The notes: a model not told the origin generated them from the sequence alone. Positions 6,815 to 13,611 are shown, numbered from the stretch's first letter. The stretch is DNA of 14,142 nucleotides from Aliterella sp. RAGGC_92 (GCA_030826005.1 JAPJOW010000107.1:1-14142), one strand, 5' to 3'. Made by a program: numbers and translations.

Positions 6815-7298
6815 GATCGCTCTATATATACAAATTTACTCAGCAATATCTTTTTGTTTCTTTGTAATAATCAATTCTTGCCTTTAGCTTAGAATCATAT
6901 TTTGCTTGTTTTTCCACAGCTATATTAGACCGAACTGCACGAACTCGTGGGTTTTGGGTAGTCAAAATATGCTTACGAATGTAAATGCAGCTTCCTTTAT
7001 TATCAAATCTGTAACCATTCTCAGCTAGAAGTTGCATATTAATCCAAGCTTTTTTATTGCTGTGACGTGGAGGCTCAAAGTAAATGCCCATATCCCACAT
7101 TTGTTTAGCACATTGCGGACATTTACGTTCATTTTGAGGCGTATTAACTATTTTGTGGTGTAAAGGAAAGTTACGAAAATTCTTTTTACAGTCAAAACAA
7201 GCCCAGTTTGTGAATAAGCTCATTATTTTGGTTCTTATTTGCAACAGTGCCAACAGAGGGCGATCTAGACATCTGTTATAACTCACTAATCAAGCTGT
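6815..7298. repeat. 484-bp direct tandem duplication, unit 2
   Basis: This is the second identical unit of the tandem duplication, directly abutting unit 1. Its right end (CAAGCTGT) is followed by unique sequence leading into the promoter region of the divergent aminotransferase gene. The lack of any substitution over 484 bp means the event is very recent, is kept identical by gene conversion, or is an assembly artefact. Confidence 0.97.
6840..7223 (-). CDS. Small four-cysteine zinc-ribbon-like protein, copy 2
   Basis: The gene is base-for-base identical to the one at 6356-6739 and encodes the same 127-residue protein (CxxC pairs at 9/12 and 35/38). An in-frame GTG at 7286 would extend it by 21 residues. 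This copy is next to unique upstream DNA (7299 onward), so it probably keeps the ancestral promoter. Copy 1 has only the duplicated upstream stretch and may depend on transcription reading through from copy 2; no terminator hairpin was seen between them. It is divergent from the aminotransferase gene at 7443. Confidence 0.75.
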   Translation of the reverse strand: MSLFTNWACFDCKKNFRNFPLHHKIVNTPQNERKCPQCAKQMWDMGIYFEPPRHSNKKAWINMQLLAENGYRFDNKGSCIYIRKHILTTQNPRVRAVRSNIAVEKQAKYDSKLKARIDYYKETKRYC

Positions 7299-7442
7299 CG
7301 TGTCTCTCAAACTTTAAATTTAAGCGACTAAATGGAGATAACTGTTTAAAATTGTTATACAAAGTACATTTGTCTGCGGTTAAAATCAAAACTTACTCTT
7401 AGACAGCCCCAATTTGTCAAAACTAATCCTAATCTAACTATT

Positions 7443-8735
7443 ATGAAACCTGCCCTTACTAAAATTGGTACTCAAATGTCTACCCTGACTGGTGTGAGGG
7501 CAATTATGAAAGACATTGTAGAAACCCTGCAAGCAAGTAACGGGCAAGAATTTATTAATTTGAGTGCGGGAAATCCGGTGATTTTGCCTCAAGTAGAGCA
7601 ATTATGGCGCGATTGTACGGCTGAATTATTAGCTAGTTCCGAGTATGGCGAAGTTGTGTGTCGTTATGGTTCAAGTCAAGGTTACGGCGCTTTAATTGAG
7701 GCGATCGCCAATGACTTCAATCGCCGCTACAATCTCAACTTAAATAGTCGCAATATTTTAATTACTCCTGGTAGTCAATCGCTGTACTTCTATGCGGCTA
7801 ATGTTTTCGGCGGCTATACTTCTAGCGACGCTCTCAAGCAAGTTGTTTTTCCTCTAAGTCCTGATTATACAGGTTATGGAGGTGTGAGTTTAACGTCAGA
7901 AGCTCTTAAAGCTTACAAGCCAAGGCTAGATATTGACGAGGCTAAACACCTGTTTAAGTATCGTCCCGATTTTAGCCAGTTAGAAATTAATGAAAGTACA
8001 GGTTGCGTTATTTTCTCGCGTCCTTGCAATCCTACAGGTAACGTGATGACGGATGAGGAAGTTAAAAAAATAGCTCATTTAGCTTCATCCTATAATGTTC
8101 CGGTTTTAATTGATTCTGCCTACGGGCCGCCTTTCCCAGCGTTGAACTTTACTGAATTTACCCCCGTATTTGGCGATAATATTGTTCATTGCATGAGCTT
8201 GTCTAAAGCGGGATTGCCAGGAGAACGAATCGGAGTTGCGATCGCCGACGAGCAAATAATTCAGGTGCTAGAATCTTTCCAGACAAATATGTGCATTCAC
8301 CCGTCGCGTTACGGACAAGCGATCGCCGCGCGGGCTATTGATTCGGGAGCGCTTGCAGATATCTCTACATCCATAATTCGCCCTTTTTATCAAAATAAGT
8401 TTACGGTATTAGAATCAACTCTAAACCAAGCAATGCCTAAAGATTTGCCTTGGTTTCTCCATCGCGGCGAAGGAGCAATTTTTGCTTGGCTGTGGTTTAA
8501 AGATTTGCCGATTACCGATTGGGAATTTTATCAGCAACTTAAGCAAATAGGGGTAATTGTCGTTCCTGGAAGTACATTTTTCCCTGGTTTAAAAGAAGAA
8601 TGGGCGCACAAGCATCAATGTCTGCGAATTAGTCTCACCGCCAGTGATGCAGAGATTAAAACCGGAATGGAGCGTTTGGCTAAAGTTACCGAGCAGATTT
8701 ATCAAAAAGTAAGTATTGGTGCTAGTTGTGAGTAA
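7443..8735 (+). CDS. avtA: Valine--pyruvate aminotransferase (class I/II PLP aminotransferase)
   Basis: This is a fold-type I PLP aminotransferase of 430 residues, close to the length of E. coli AvtA, which makes valine from 2-ketoisovalerate using alanine as amino donor. Visible family features are LSAGNPVILP (40-49), the cofactor-contacting SRPCNPTGN (192-200), IDSAYGPPFP (223-232, Asp224 and Tyr227), the PLP lysine Lys255 in MSLSKAGLPGERIG, and the carboxylate-binding arginine in LRIS (Arg395). The N-terminus MKPALTKIG and the GERIGVAIA region match AvtA-like proteins. The exact donor and acceptor cannot be read from sequence. The ATG has only a weak ribosome binding site. Its last codons overlap the start of rimM by 8 bp, so the two are probably cotranscribed and translationally coupled. 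Confidence 0.88.
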   Translation: MKPALTKIGTQMSTLTGVRAIMKDIVETLQASNGQEFINLSAGNPVILPQVEQLWRDCTAELLASSEYGEVVCRYGSSQGYGALIEAIANDFNRRYNLNLNSRNILITPGSQSLYFYAANVFGGYTSSDALKQVVFPLSPDYTGYGGVSLTSEALKAYKPRLDIDEAKHLFKYRPDFSQLEINESTGCVIFSRPCNPTGNVMTDEEVKKIAHLASSYNVPVLIDSAYGPPFPALNFTEFTPVFGDNIVHCMSLSKAGLPGERIGVAIADEQIIQVLESFQTNMCIHPSRYGQAIAARAIDSGALADISTSIIRPFYQNKFTVLESTLNQAMPKDLPWFLHRGEGAIFAWLWFKDLPITDWEFYQQLKQIGVIVVPGSTFFPGLKEEWAHKHQCLRISLTASDAEIKTGMERLAKVTEQIYQKVSIGASCE

Positions 8736-9342
8736 AAAAGATATTGATGTAACTAAAACTTCTAGCCTAAAACTCCCCGATGTTAAAGCCAAAACTTCTT
8801 ACTTAAAACTCCCCGATGGCTGGCTGCAAATAGGTAAAATTGTTGCCGCCCAAGGCTTACAGGGCGAATTAAGAGTTTATCCCGATTCGGATTTTCCCGA
8901 ACGCTTTGTAGTTCCCGGTACGCGGTGGTTATTGCGTTCTCAAGACGAAGAACCGCAAAGCGTTGAATTGCTACACGGACGCTATATTGAGGGAAAAGGC
9001 TTATATGCGATCGCGCTTAGTGGTATAACTACCCGCAACCAAGCAGAAGACTTGCGCGGGTGCTTATTACTCGTCCCCGAAAGCGATCGCCCAAAATTAG
9101 CAGAAGATGAATATCACGTCCTAGATTTAATTGGTTTAGAAGTCTTTAACCAACTAACTCAAACTGTTATCGGTAAAGTGATAGATGTAATTCCCGCAGG
9201 TAACGATTTATTGGAAGTACAACTCGATTCATCGGCAAAAACTAAACTGATTCCGTTTGTCAAAGCGATCGCTCCTGTTGTCGATCTTGAAATGGGAAGA
9301 ATTGAAATTATTCCCCCCTCTGGGTTATTGGAGCTTAACTAA
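8728..9342 (+). CDS. rimM: Ribosome maturation factor RimM
   Basis: RimM binds ribosomal protein S19 and helps mature the 3' (head) domain of 16S rRNA in the 30S subunit. From the GTG at 8728 the protein has 204 residues, longer than the usual ~170-180 because of a ~30-residue N-terminal extension. The N-terminal RimM barrel (about 33-115) begins GWLQIGKIVAAQGLQGELRV (31-50) and includes EDLRG (107-111). The PRC-barrel domain (about 128-200) contains YHVLDLIGLEV and LIPFVKAIAPVVD. The extension holds a duplicated SLKLPD/YLKLPD segment. A TTG at 8716 could add four residues; the GTG is preferred because it gives the typical short overlap with the upstream aminotransferase (stop 8733-8735). A Met-free alternative start close to the domain was not found. 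Transcription ends at the hairpin at 9348-9378. Confidence 0.95.
   Translation: MSKKDIDVTKTSSLKLPDVKAKTSYLKLPDGWLQIGKIVAAQGLQGELRVYPDSDFPERFVVPGTRWLLRSQDEEPQSVELLHGRYIEGKGLYAIALSGITTRNQAEDLRGCLLLVPESDRPKLAEDEYHVLDLIGLEVFNQLTQTVIGKVIDVIPAGNDLLEVQLDSSAKTKLIPFVKAIAPVVDLEMGRIEIIPPSGLLELN
8755..8818 (+). repeat. 36-bp-period direct repeat inside the rimM 5' end
   Basis: AAAACTTCT, six variable bases, then AAACTCCCCGATG occurs at 8755-8782 and again at 8791-8818, with three mismatches over 28 bp. The period is exactly 12 codons, so the frame is kept and the protein gains a second KTS.LKLPD segment ahead of the RimM domain. It looks like an in-frame slippage duplication in a region with little structural constraint. 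Confidence 0.85.
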
Positions 9343-9347
9343 AAAAT

Positions 9348-9378
9348 AATGATACTGCTTTAAAACAGTATCATTTTG
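9348..9378. terminator. Bidirectional terminator between rimM and the convergent secreted-protein gene
   Basis: AATGATACTG (9348-9357) pairs perfectly with CAGTATCATT (9366-9375) around an 8-nt loop. On the plus strand it is followed by TTGTTTAAT. On the minus strand it is followed by ATTTTTTAG, the better T tract. It begins 5 bases after the rimM stop and lies ~39 bases beyond the end of the gene at 9414-10061, so it can serve both. Confidence 0.85.
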
Positions 9379-9413
9379 TTTAATATCTTTAGCGATCCGA
9401 ATTCTTAATTAAG

Positions 9414-10061
9414 TTACCACAGCGCTCTTACGGGGCGGCTTGCTGGCGTAGATTCAACGTTTGTACGAGTGCTTTCGGTAGTTGTTGTGGGGGTTGCACT
9501 TGTATCATCTACTTCAGTAGTTGTTGAAGTTGTTGCTTCCGTAGTAGTGGAAGTTGTACCTGTTTGAGTGCTTGTGGCTTCTGCACCTGTCGTAGTTGTA
9601 CTTGCTTGAGCTAAAGTAATATTTGAAGCTACAGATTGAGCATCTACGGTAGCAGAAATTTCCATTCCTTCGCGCAGATTCAATCTTTGCAAATCCGCGT
9701 TGGATACTCTCATTTGTTTGGTCATGCCATCAGCCATTTCTAGGGTTACTACTTGCCCTTCAATGCTTTTAACAGTTCCAGTTACGGTATTAGTGCTAGT
9801 TTCGGTAGAACTTGGCGCTGCTTGTCTTTCCATTTGCATTGGAGTTGAACTTGGTGCGGACGGACTACTTTCCATCTGCATTGGCGTAGGTACAGGCTGC
9901 GTATTTGTTCTAGTTGGGGTTTGTGGCGTATTAGTATTTGTTGGGTTTTGCACTTCTCCAGTTCCACTTGCGGGAGTTTGTTGAGCGCTGACCGGATTAA
10001 TTGATAATGTTGATGCCAACATCAAAAGCATCGTACCAGGTAATAGTTTTAGTTGTCGCAT
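9414..10061 (-). CDS. Secreted Ser/Thr-rich protein with a small beta-rich core
   Basis: The 215-residue product has a signal peptide (1-26, cut likely after PVSA) and is therefore exported. Residues 27-90 are a Pro/Thr/Ser/Gln-rich linker containing a repeated TPMQME motif (59-64, 73-78). Residues ~91-150 form the only structured part: VTGTVKSIEGQVVTLEMADG, then QMRVSNADLQRLNLREGMEI, alternating strands that look like a small OB-type or DUF5666-like barrel (inference). Residues 152-207 are almost pure Thr/Ser/Ala/Glu. The protein ends in RPVRALW. A strong Shine-Dalgarno GAGGAG at 10071-10076 (minus strand), 9 bases upstream, supports the ATG. The function is not known; the composition suggests a periplasmic or surface protein with a flexible tail. 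It is divergent from the L,D-transpeptidase gene. Confidence 0.85.
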   Translation of the reverse strand: MRQLKLLPGTMLLMLASTLSINPVSAQQTPASGTGEVQNPTNTNTPQTPTRTNTQPVPTPMQMESSPSAPSSTPMQMERQAAPSSTETSTNTVTGTVKSIEGQVVTLEMADGMTKQMRVSNADLQRLNLREGMEISATVDAQSVASNITLAQASTTTTGAEATSTQTGTTSTTTEATTSTTTEVDDTSATPTTTTESTRTNVESTPASRPVRALW

Positions 10062-10327
10062 ACTTCTTATCTCCTCAGTTTGATATGATTTTCACCACTG
10101 CATCCAGTCACAACTTATGTTGAGTTAATAGTTGATACAACTAGCTACCTTACTTAGAGTAAAGTTTGTTACAAATTATTAAATCTACCTTTTTATATAT
10201 TTCTAAAAGGTTTTAAGGCAACTTTTTAAATACTTAAAATTAGCTATATAGATATAAAATTATATAGGTAAAACAAATAGATAAATTAAGTAAAAATGAG
10301 TTTAGATAAGTTGAGGAGTTTAAAAAA

Positions 10328-10354
10328 GTGAGGCAAGTACTAAGTGAAATTTAA
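10328..10354 (+). promoter_or_regulatory. Possible 8-codon upstream ORF overlapping the L,D-transpeptidase start
   Basis: The only good Shine-Dalgarno before the transpeptidase gene, GAGGAG at 10313-10318, is 9 bases from a GTG at 10328, not from the gene's own start at 10344 (25 bases away). That GTG opens an 8-codon frame whose TAA (10352-10354) lies just past the transpeptidase start codon, an arrangement that would allow translational coupling. It could be chance, with the gene instead starting from the weak AGG at 10331-10333. Confidence 0.3.
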
Positions 10355-10889
10355 TTTATTAACTGCAAGTTGCTTAATGCTTTTGGGGACAGCAGTATTA
10401 GTAATAAATAGCCCAAAAACCCTGAGGGCAGAACCAATTGAATCAGTTATAAATCAACCGATTAATTCGTCAATAACTCCATCGCCAGCAAGTAACGCCC
10501 AAACAATAAATTTAGTTATAAGATTGAGCGATCGCCGAGTTTATTTATATCGCGGAAATGAATTAGCAACAAGTTATCCAGTAGCGATCGGTAAAGCTGG
10601 TTGGGAAACGCCAGTAGGTAGCTACAAAGTGATTGAAATGCAAAGAGATCCGATTTGGGAGCATCCCTGGACGGGAAAATTAGTTCCTCCGGGAGCAAAA
10701 AATCCCCTAGGCGCGAGATGGATTGGTTTTTGGACTGATGGCAAAAATTTTATTGGTTTTCACGGTACTCCGCAAGAAAAACTGGTAGGACAAGCGGTTT
10801 CTCATGGCTGCGTGAGAATGCGAAATCAAGATATTTTGGCTTTGTACGCCCAAGTAGATGTGGGTACGCCTGTAACAGTTAAACCTTGA
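10344..10889 (+). CDS. Secreted L,D-transpeptidase (YkuD domain)
   Basis: YkuD-domain enzymes form 3-3 (L,D) cross-links in peptidoglycan, or attach proteins to it, through a catalytic cysteine. The 181-residue protein has an N-terminal hydrophobic signal (about 1-29, ending LRAEP). A short linker and one YkuD domain follow (about 54-180): INLVIRLSDRRVYLY, YPVAIGKAGWETPVGSYKV (78-96), IGFHGT with His140, and the active-site motif SHGCVRM with His154 and Cys156. The catalytic residues are all present. The start is GTG; no better ATG is available in frame near the signal peptide. The upstream region is strongly AT-rich and shared with a divergent gene. The next plus-strand gene lies 95 bp away and is probably a separate unit. 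Confidence 0.93.
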   Translation: MKFNLLTASCLMLLGTAVLVINSPKTLRAEPIESVINQPINSSITPSPASNAQTINLVIRLSDRRVYLYRGNELATSYPVAIGKAGWETPVGSYKVIEMQRDPIWEHPWTGKLVPPGAKNPLGARWIGFWTDGKNFIGFHGTPQEKLVGQAVSHGCVRMRNQDILALYAQVDVGTPVTVKP

Positions 10890-10984
10890 ACAGTCAAGCG
10901 GTATGCTAAGTGAAGTATTTACGGCGATTAAGTCTAAAATAGCTGGGCATACTTTTGCAAAAGCGCTCAAAACGAGAGAACCGC

Positions 10985-12013
10985 ATGAATCAACAACAAC
11001 TGAACAATGCTTTTACTCTATTTTTAAGTTTGCTCGTTGAAGCAATGCCTTTTTTGCTACTGGGGGTTTTGTTTTCTGGCTTGCTACTGTTATTTATCGA
11101 CGAACGGCAGTTAGTAGCAAAAATGCCCAAAAATCCATTATTAGGGGCAATAACGGGTAGTTTGATTGGTTTTTTGTTTCCTGTATGTGAATGCGGTAAC
11201 GTACCCGTAGCGCGGCGGTTGCTATTGCAAGGAGTACCCGCCCCCGTAGCTGTAGGTTTTTTACTCGCTGCGCCAACTATTAACCCGATTGTAATTTGGG
11301 CAACTTGGACGGCATTTCGAGATCAGCCAGAAATTGTCGTGCTGCGCGTAGTATTTTCATTGGCGATCGCAATTACTATTGGGTGTGTATTTAGCGCCCA
11401 AGCGGATTTGAGGGAAATTTTACAACCAACCCTAGCTAATAGTTGGCAAATTTCTGTACCGGAGCAAGTAGAAGAAGATGTAGAAATTATCTCACCATTG
11501 CTAAAATCGGGGACTTATATACTCGCTGGAGCAGAGCAACCAATTAGAATGGATGCTACAGTCATGCAGGCTCAACTAGCGGCTACTTCTTTTAGTAAAC
11601 CTTTAACTTACAAGCTGAGATTGTTTTTAGATAATACAGTCCAGGAGTTGCGAGAATTGGGGGCGGTGTTAGTAATAGGTAGTGCGATCGCGGCTTTGAT
11701 TCAAGTAACCGTCCCCCGCGAAGCCATCTTAGCCCTTGGGAGCAGTCCAGTTACGTCAATTCTTGCCATGATGGTTCTGGCATTAGTTGTATCTATTTGT
11801 TCTACTGTAGACTCGTTTTTTGCGCTGTCTTTTGCCTCTGTATTTACCAGTGGCTCGTTATTAGCCTTTTTGGTTTTTGGCCCGATGATTGACCTGAAAG
11901 GTGTAGGTTTAATGCTATCAATATTTAAGCCTAGAGCAGTGTTTTACCTATTTGCCTTAGCAGCGCAGTTAACATTTTTATTTAGTCTACTTGTCAACTT
12001 ATATATTGTTTAG
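10985..12013 (+). CDS. DUF318/ArsP-type membrane permease
   Basis: This 342-residue inner-membrane protein belongs to the predicted permease family PF03773 (DUF318, which includes the ArsP organoarsenical exporters and Bacillus YcgR). Hydrophobic segments lie near 10-37, 53-68, 84-108, 118-137, 225-243, 255-283, 286-302 and 318-342. A central hydrophilic loop (about 140-215) separates two halves. Conserved features are FPVCECGNVPVARRLL (65-80), AAPTINPIVIWAT (95-107) and CSTVDSFFAL (272-281), whose cysteines could take part in metal or substrate binding. The ATG at 10985 is preferred over a TTG at 10955 because it starts right before the first membrane helix. The next gene begins 13 bp after the stop and encodes the usual partner. 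The transported substrate is unknown; the ArsP relation is at family level only. Confidence 0.9.
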   Translation: MNQQQLNNAFTLFLSLLVEAMPFLLLGVLFSGLLLLFIDERQLVAKMPKNPLLGAITGSLIGFLFPVCECGNVPVARRLLLQGVPAPVAVGFLLAAPTINPIVIWATWTAFRDQPEIVVLRVVFSLAIAITIGCVFSAQADLREILQPTLANSWQISVPEQVEEDVEIISPLLKSGTYILAGAEQPIRMDATVMQAQLAATSFSKPLTYKLRLFLDNTVQELRELGAVLVIGSAIAALIQVTVPREAILALGSSPVTSILAMMVLALVVSICSTVDSFFALSFASVFTSGSLLAFLVFGPMIDLKGVGLMLSIFKPRAVFYLFALAAQLTFLFSLLVNLYIV

Positions 12014-12026
12014 CTTTTTTTTGCTA

Positions 12027-12782
12027 ATGACTGCAATCAAACAACTGCGAAATTATTTACTGCCTTGGTTAGATGTCTTGGCGATCGCCTCTTGGGGTAT
12101 TCTCATGCTGAGATACTGGCATACAGGCAAACTCAGCATCCTGATTCACCGCGATTATTTTTGGCTGGTAATTGCTGGAGGAATTGGTTTATCAATTGTT
12201 AGCAGCTTAAAAGCATTAGAATTACTGCGAAAGCGCTCAAATATTCCCGATACTCGGCATATTACTATATTCCCACCAGGCTTTAGTAGCGCCTTGCTGC
12301 TATTGACAGCGATTTTGGGCTTAGTTATTACCCCCCGCGTATTTGCCAGCCAAACCGCTCTCCAGCGCGGGGTAACAGATGTTTTGCAAGCAACGCGCAG
12401 TCAACCCCAAGCCTTTCGTTCCTCTATTCGCTCTGACGAACGCACTTTGATCGACTGGGTACGAACTCTTAATGTCTATCCCGAACCAGACGCATATTCT
12501 GGACAAAAAGTCAAGGTACAGGGTTTTGTGATTCATTCGCCGGAATTACCCCCAGAATACTTATTGCTATCGCGGTTTGTCATTACTTGCTGTGCGGCGG
12601 ATGCTTACCCTGTGGGATTACCAGTTAAACTAACTCAAAATCGTCAAGCTTACCCTCAAGATACTTGGTTAGAAGTAGAAGGACAAATGATTACTCAAGA
12701 CTTGCAAAACAAACGCCAATTAACTATTCAAGCAAGTAATCTCAAACTAATTCAAGAGCCAAAAAATCCTTATGAATACTAA
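12027..12782 (+). CDS. TIGR03943/DUF1980 permease-partner membrane protein
   Basis: The 251-residue protein matches the family (TIGR03943, Bacillus YcgQ-like) that is encoded next to DUF318 permeases, and this gene follows one by 13 bp. Three membrane segments are seen: about 13-31, 45-62 and 87-108. An extracytoplasmic domain (about 110-251) follows. It contains YSGQKVKVQGFVIHSPELPP (157-176), RFVITCCAADAYPVGLPVKL (183-202, with the paired Cys188-Cys189) and DTWLEVEGQM (212-221), a pattern like an OB-fold. The Cys pair is a candidate metal or redox site. The start used is the ATG at 12027; a TTG at 11991 would overlap the permease gene. No Shine-Dalgarno is visible, so translation may depend on ribosomes finishing the permease. 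The family's biochemical role is not established. The stop is 1 bp from that of the convergent gene. Confidence 0.88.
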   Translation: MTAIKQLRNYLLPWLDVLAIASWGILMLRYWHTGKLSILIHRDYFWLVIAGGIGLSIVSSLKALELLRKRSNIPDTRHITIFPPGFSSALLLLTAILGLVITPRVFASQTALQRGVTDVLQATRSQPQAFRSSIRSDERTLIDWVRTLNVYPEPDAYSGQKVKVQGFVIHSPELPPEYLLLSRFVITCCAADAYPVGLPVKLTQNRQAYPQDTWLEVEGQMITQDLQNKRQLTIQASNLKLIQEPKNPYEY

Positions 12783-12783
12783 G

Positions 12784-13380
12784 TTAATGAAATAGCCAGC
12801 TAGTAAAAGCATATTTGCAGCCTTTAATTACTGGCAAAGATTGATGGGGGTGGGTGTAATAAGAGGGAAAGACTAAAACGCTACCTTTTTGAGGCTTCAC
12901 TTTCAAATTTTGCCGATCGAAAAATGTCTCGCCACCTACAAAATCATCATTCAGATAGCCCACAATACTTACATCTCTAGTTAGCACTCCTTGAGAGACT
13001 TCATCGCGGCGACTAGCTAACAGCAAATTATCAACATGGCGCTTGTAAAACTGTCCCGGCTGGTAGCGTAGAATCGAGCAAGTTTCTATTTGAGAGAATT
13101 TTACTCTGTAGTTTTGGTAGAGAGCTTCCTGGATTAAATAGATTTGGTTTAATAGTATTTGGTTAGTCGATTGCAATAAAGAATTATTTTCACCCAAATA
13201 TAGCAATTCGTTACTACGAACTTGAGTTTCTACTCTTGCAAGTTCAATACCCGCAGTTTGAAACTGACAGCAATCGGCAACTTGCATAATATGGTTGCAT
13301 AGAGAGACATCGAGTAATTGCTCAAATAATAAAATGTCTGAACCAAGGTCAGTTACAGACCAGGTATCGGCAGAAATCAT
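12784..13380 (-). CDS. 2-Oxoglutarate/Fe(II) dioxygenase, prolyl-4-hydroxylase type
   Basis: The 198-residue protein has the double-stranded beta-helix core of the prolyl 4-hydroxylase-like 2OG-Fe(II) oxygenases, which hydroxylate protein side chains or small molecules. Metal ligands are readable: His115 and Asp117 in YKRHVDN and His179 in THPHQSLPV. Lys189 in KGCKYAFTSW is placed to bind the 2-oxoglutarate carboxylate. The SIVGYLNDDFVGGETFF (138-154) and PQKGSVLVFPS (163-173) stretches are typical of the fold. There is no signal peptide, so it is probably cytosolic. No obvious protein substrate (for example a proline-rich or collagen-like protein) is encoded next to it, so the target is unknown. 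It is convergent with the permease operon and transcribed separately. Confidence 0.9.
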   Translation of the reverse strand: MISADTWSVTDLGSDILLFEQLLDVSLCNHIMQVADCCQFQTAGIELARVETQVRSNELLYLGENNSLLQSTNQILLNQIYLIQEALYQNYRVKFSQIETCSILRYQPGQFYKRHVDNLLLASRRDEVSQGVLTRDVSIVGYLNDDFVGGETFFDRQNLKVKPQKGSVLVFPSYYTHPHQSLPVIKGCKYAFTSWLFH

Positions 13381-13437
13381 AGATTGAGTTGAATATAATG
13401 AGTCTCCTACGAGTTATAGCATTAGACCTCTTGCAAA

Positions 13438-13523
13438 AGCTTGTCTAGGGTTAAAACATCGCTTTGATTGCTAAAGCCTAGCTTGCCTAGGGTTAAAACC
13501 CGCTTACTTATAGCTAAAGTCGG
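13438..13523. repeat. Degenerate 42-bp tandem repeat
   Basis: AGCTTG(T/C)CTAGGGTTAAAAC occurs at 13438-13457 and 13480-13499, each followed by a variable stretch and GCTAAAG, giving two diverged units of about 42 bp. The region continues with repeated AAGTCG words and the palindrome AGTCGACT (13528-13535). It resembles the short interspersed repeats found between cyanobacterial genes. It lies in the 264-bp gap upstream of the dioxygenase and downstream of the DUF4142 gene. No open frame of interest is present. Confidence 0.6.
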
Positions 13524-13611
13524 CTCAAGTCGACTGAAGAAAAAATTTAGACTTTGGTAGGAAACTTATTTATATTTAATCTGTTTGACGAAAACCTCAA
13601 AAAATTTGTTG

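Noticed and set aside
6331..7298. Insertion sequence as the explanation for the 484-bp repeat
   Set aside because: No transposase, no terminal inverted repeats and no target-site duplication; the short GATCGC/GCGATC similarity near the unit ends is explained by HIP1-like words.
7354..7367. NtcA-like site (GTT-N8-TAC) upstream of the aminotransferase
   Set aside because: One mismatch to GTA-N8-TAC and no -10 box at the usual ~22-base spacing; such near matches are expected by chance in AT-rich DNA.
10135..10148. NtcA-like site in the region shared by the secreted protein and the L,D-transpeptidase
   Set aside because: It has one mismatch in a half-site (ATA-N8-TAC) and no nitrogen-related gene on either side.
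10890..10984. Zur or other metal-regulator box before the permease gene
   Set aside because: No TGATAAT/ATTATCA-like dyad is present; only a widely spaced GTATGC/GCATAC pair was seen, too far apart for one operator.
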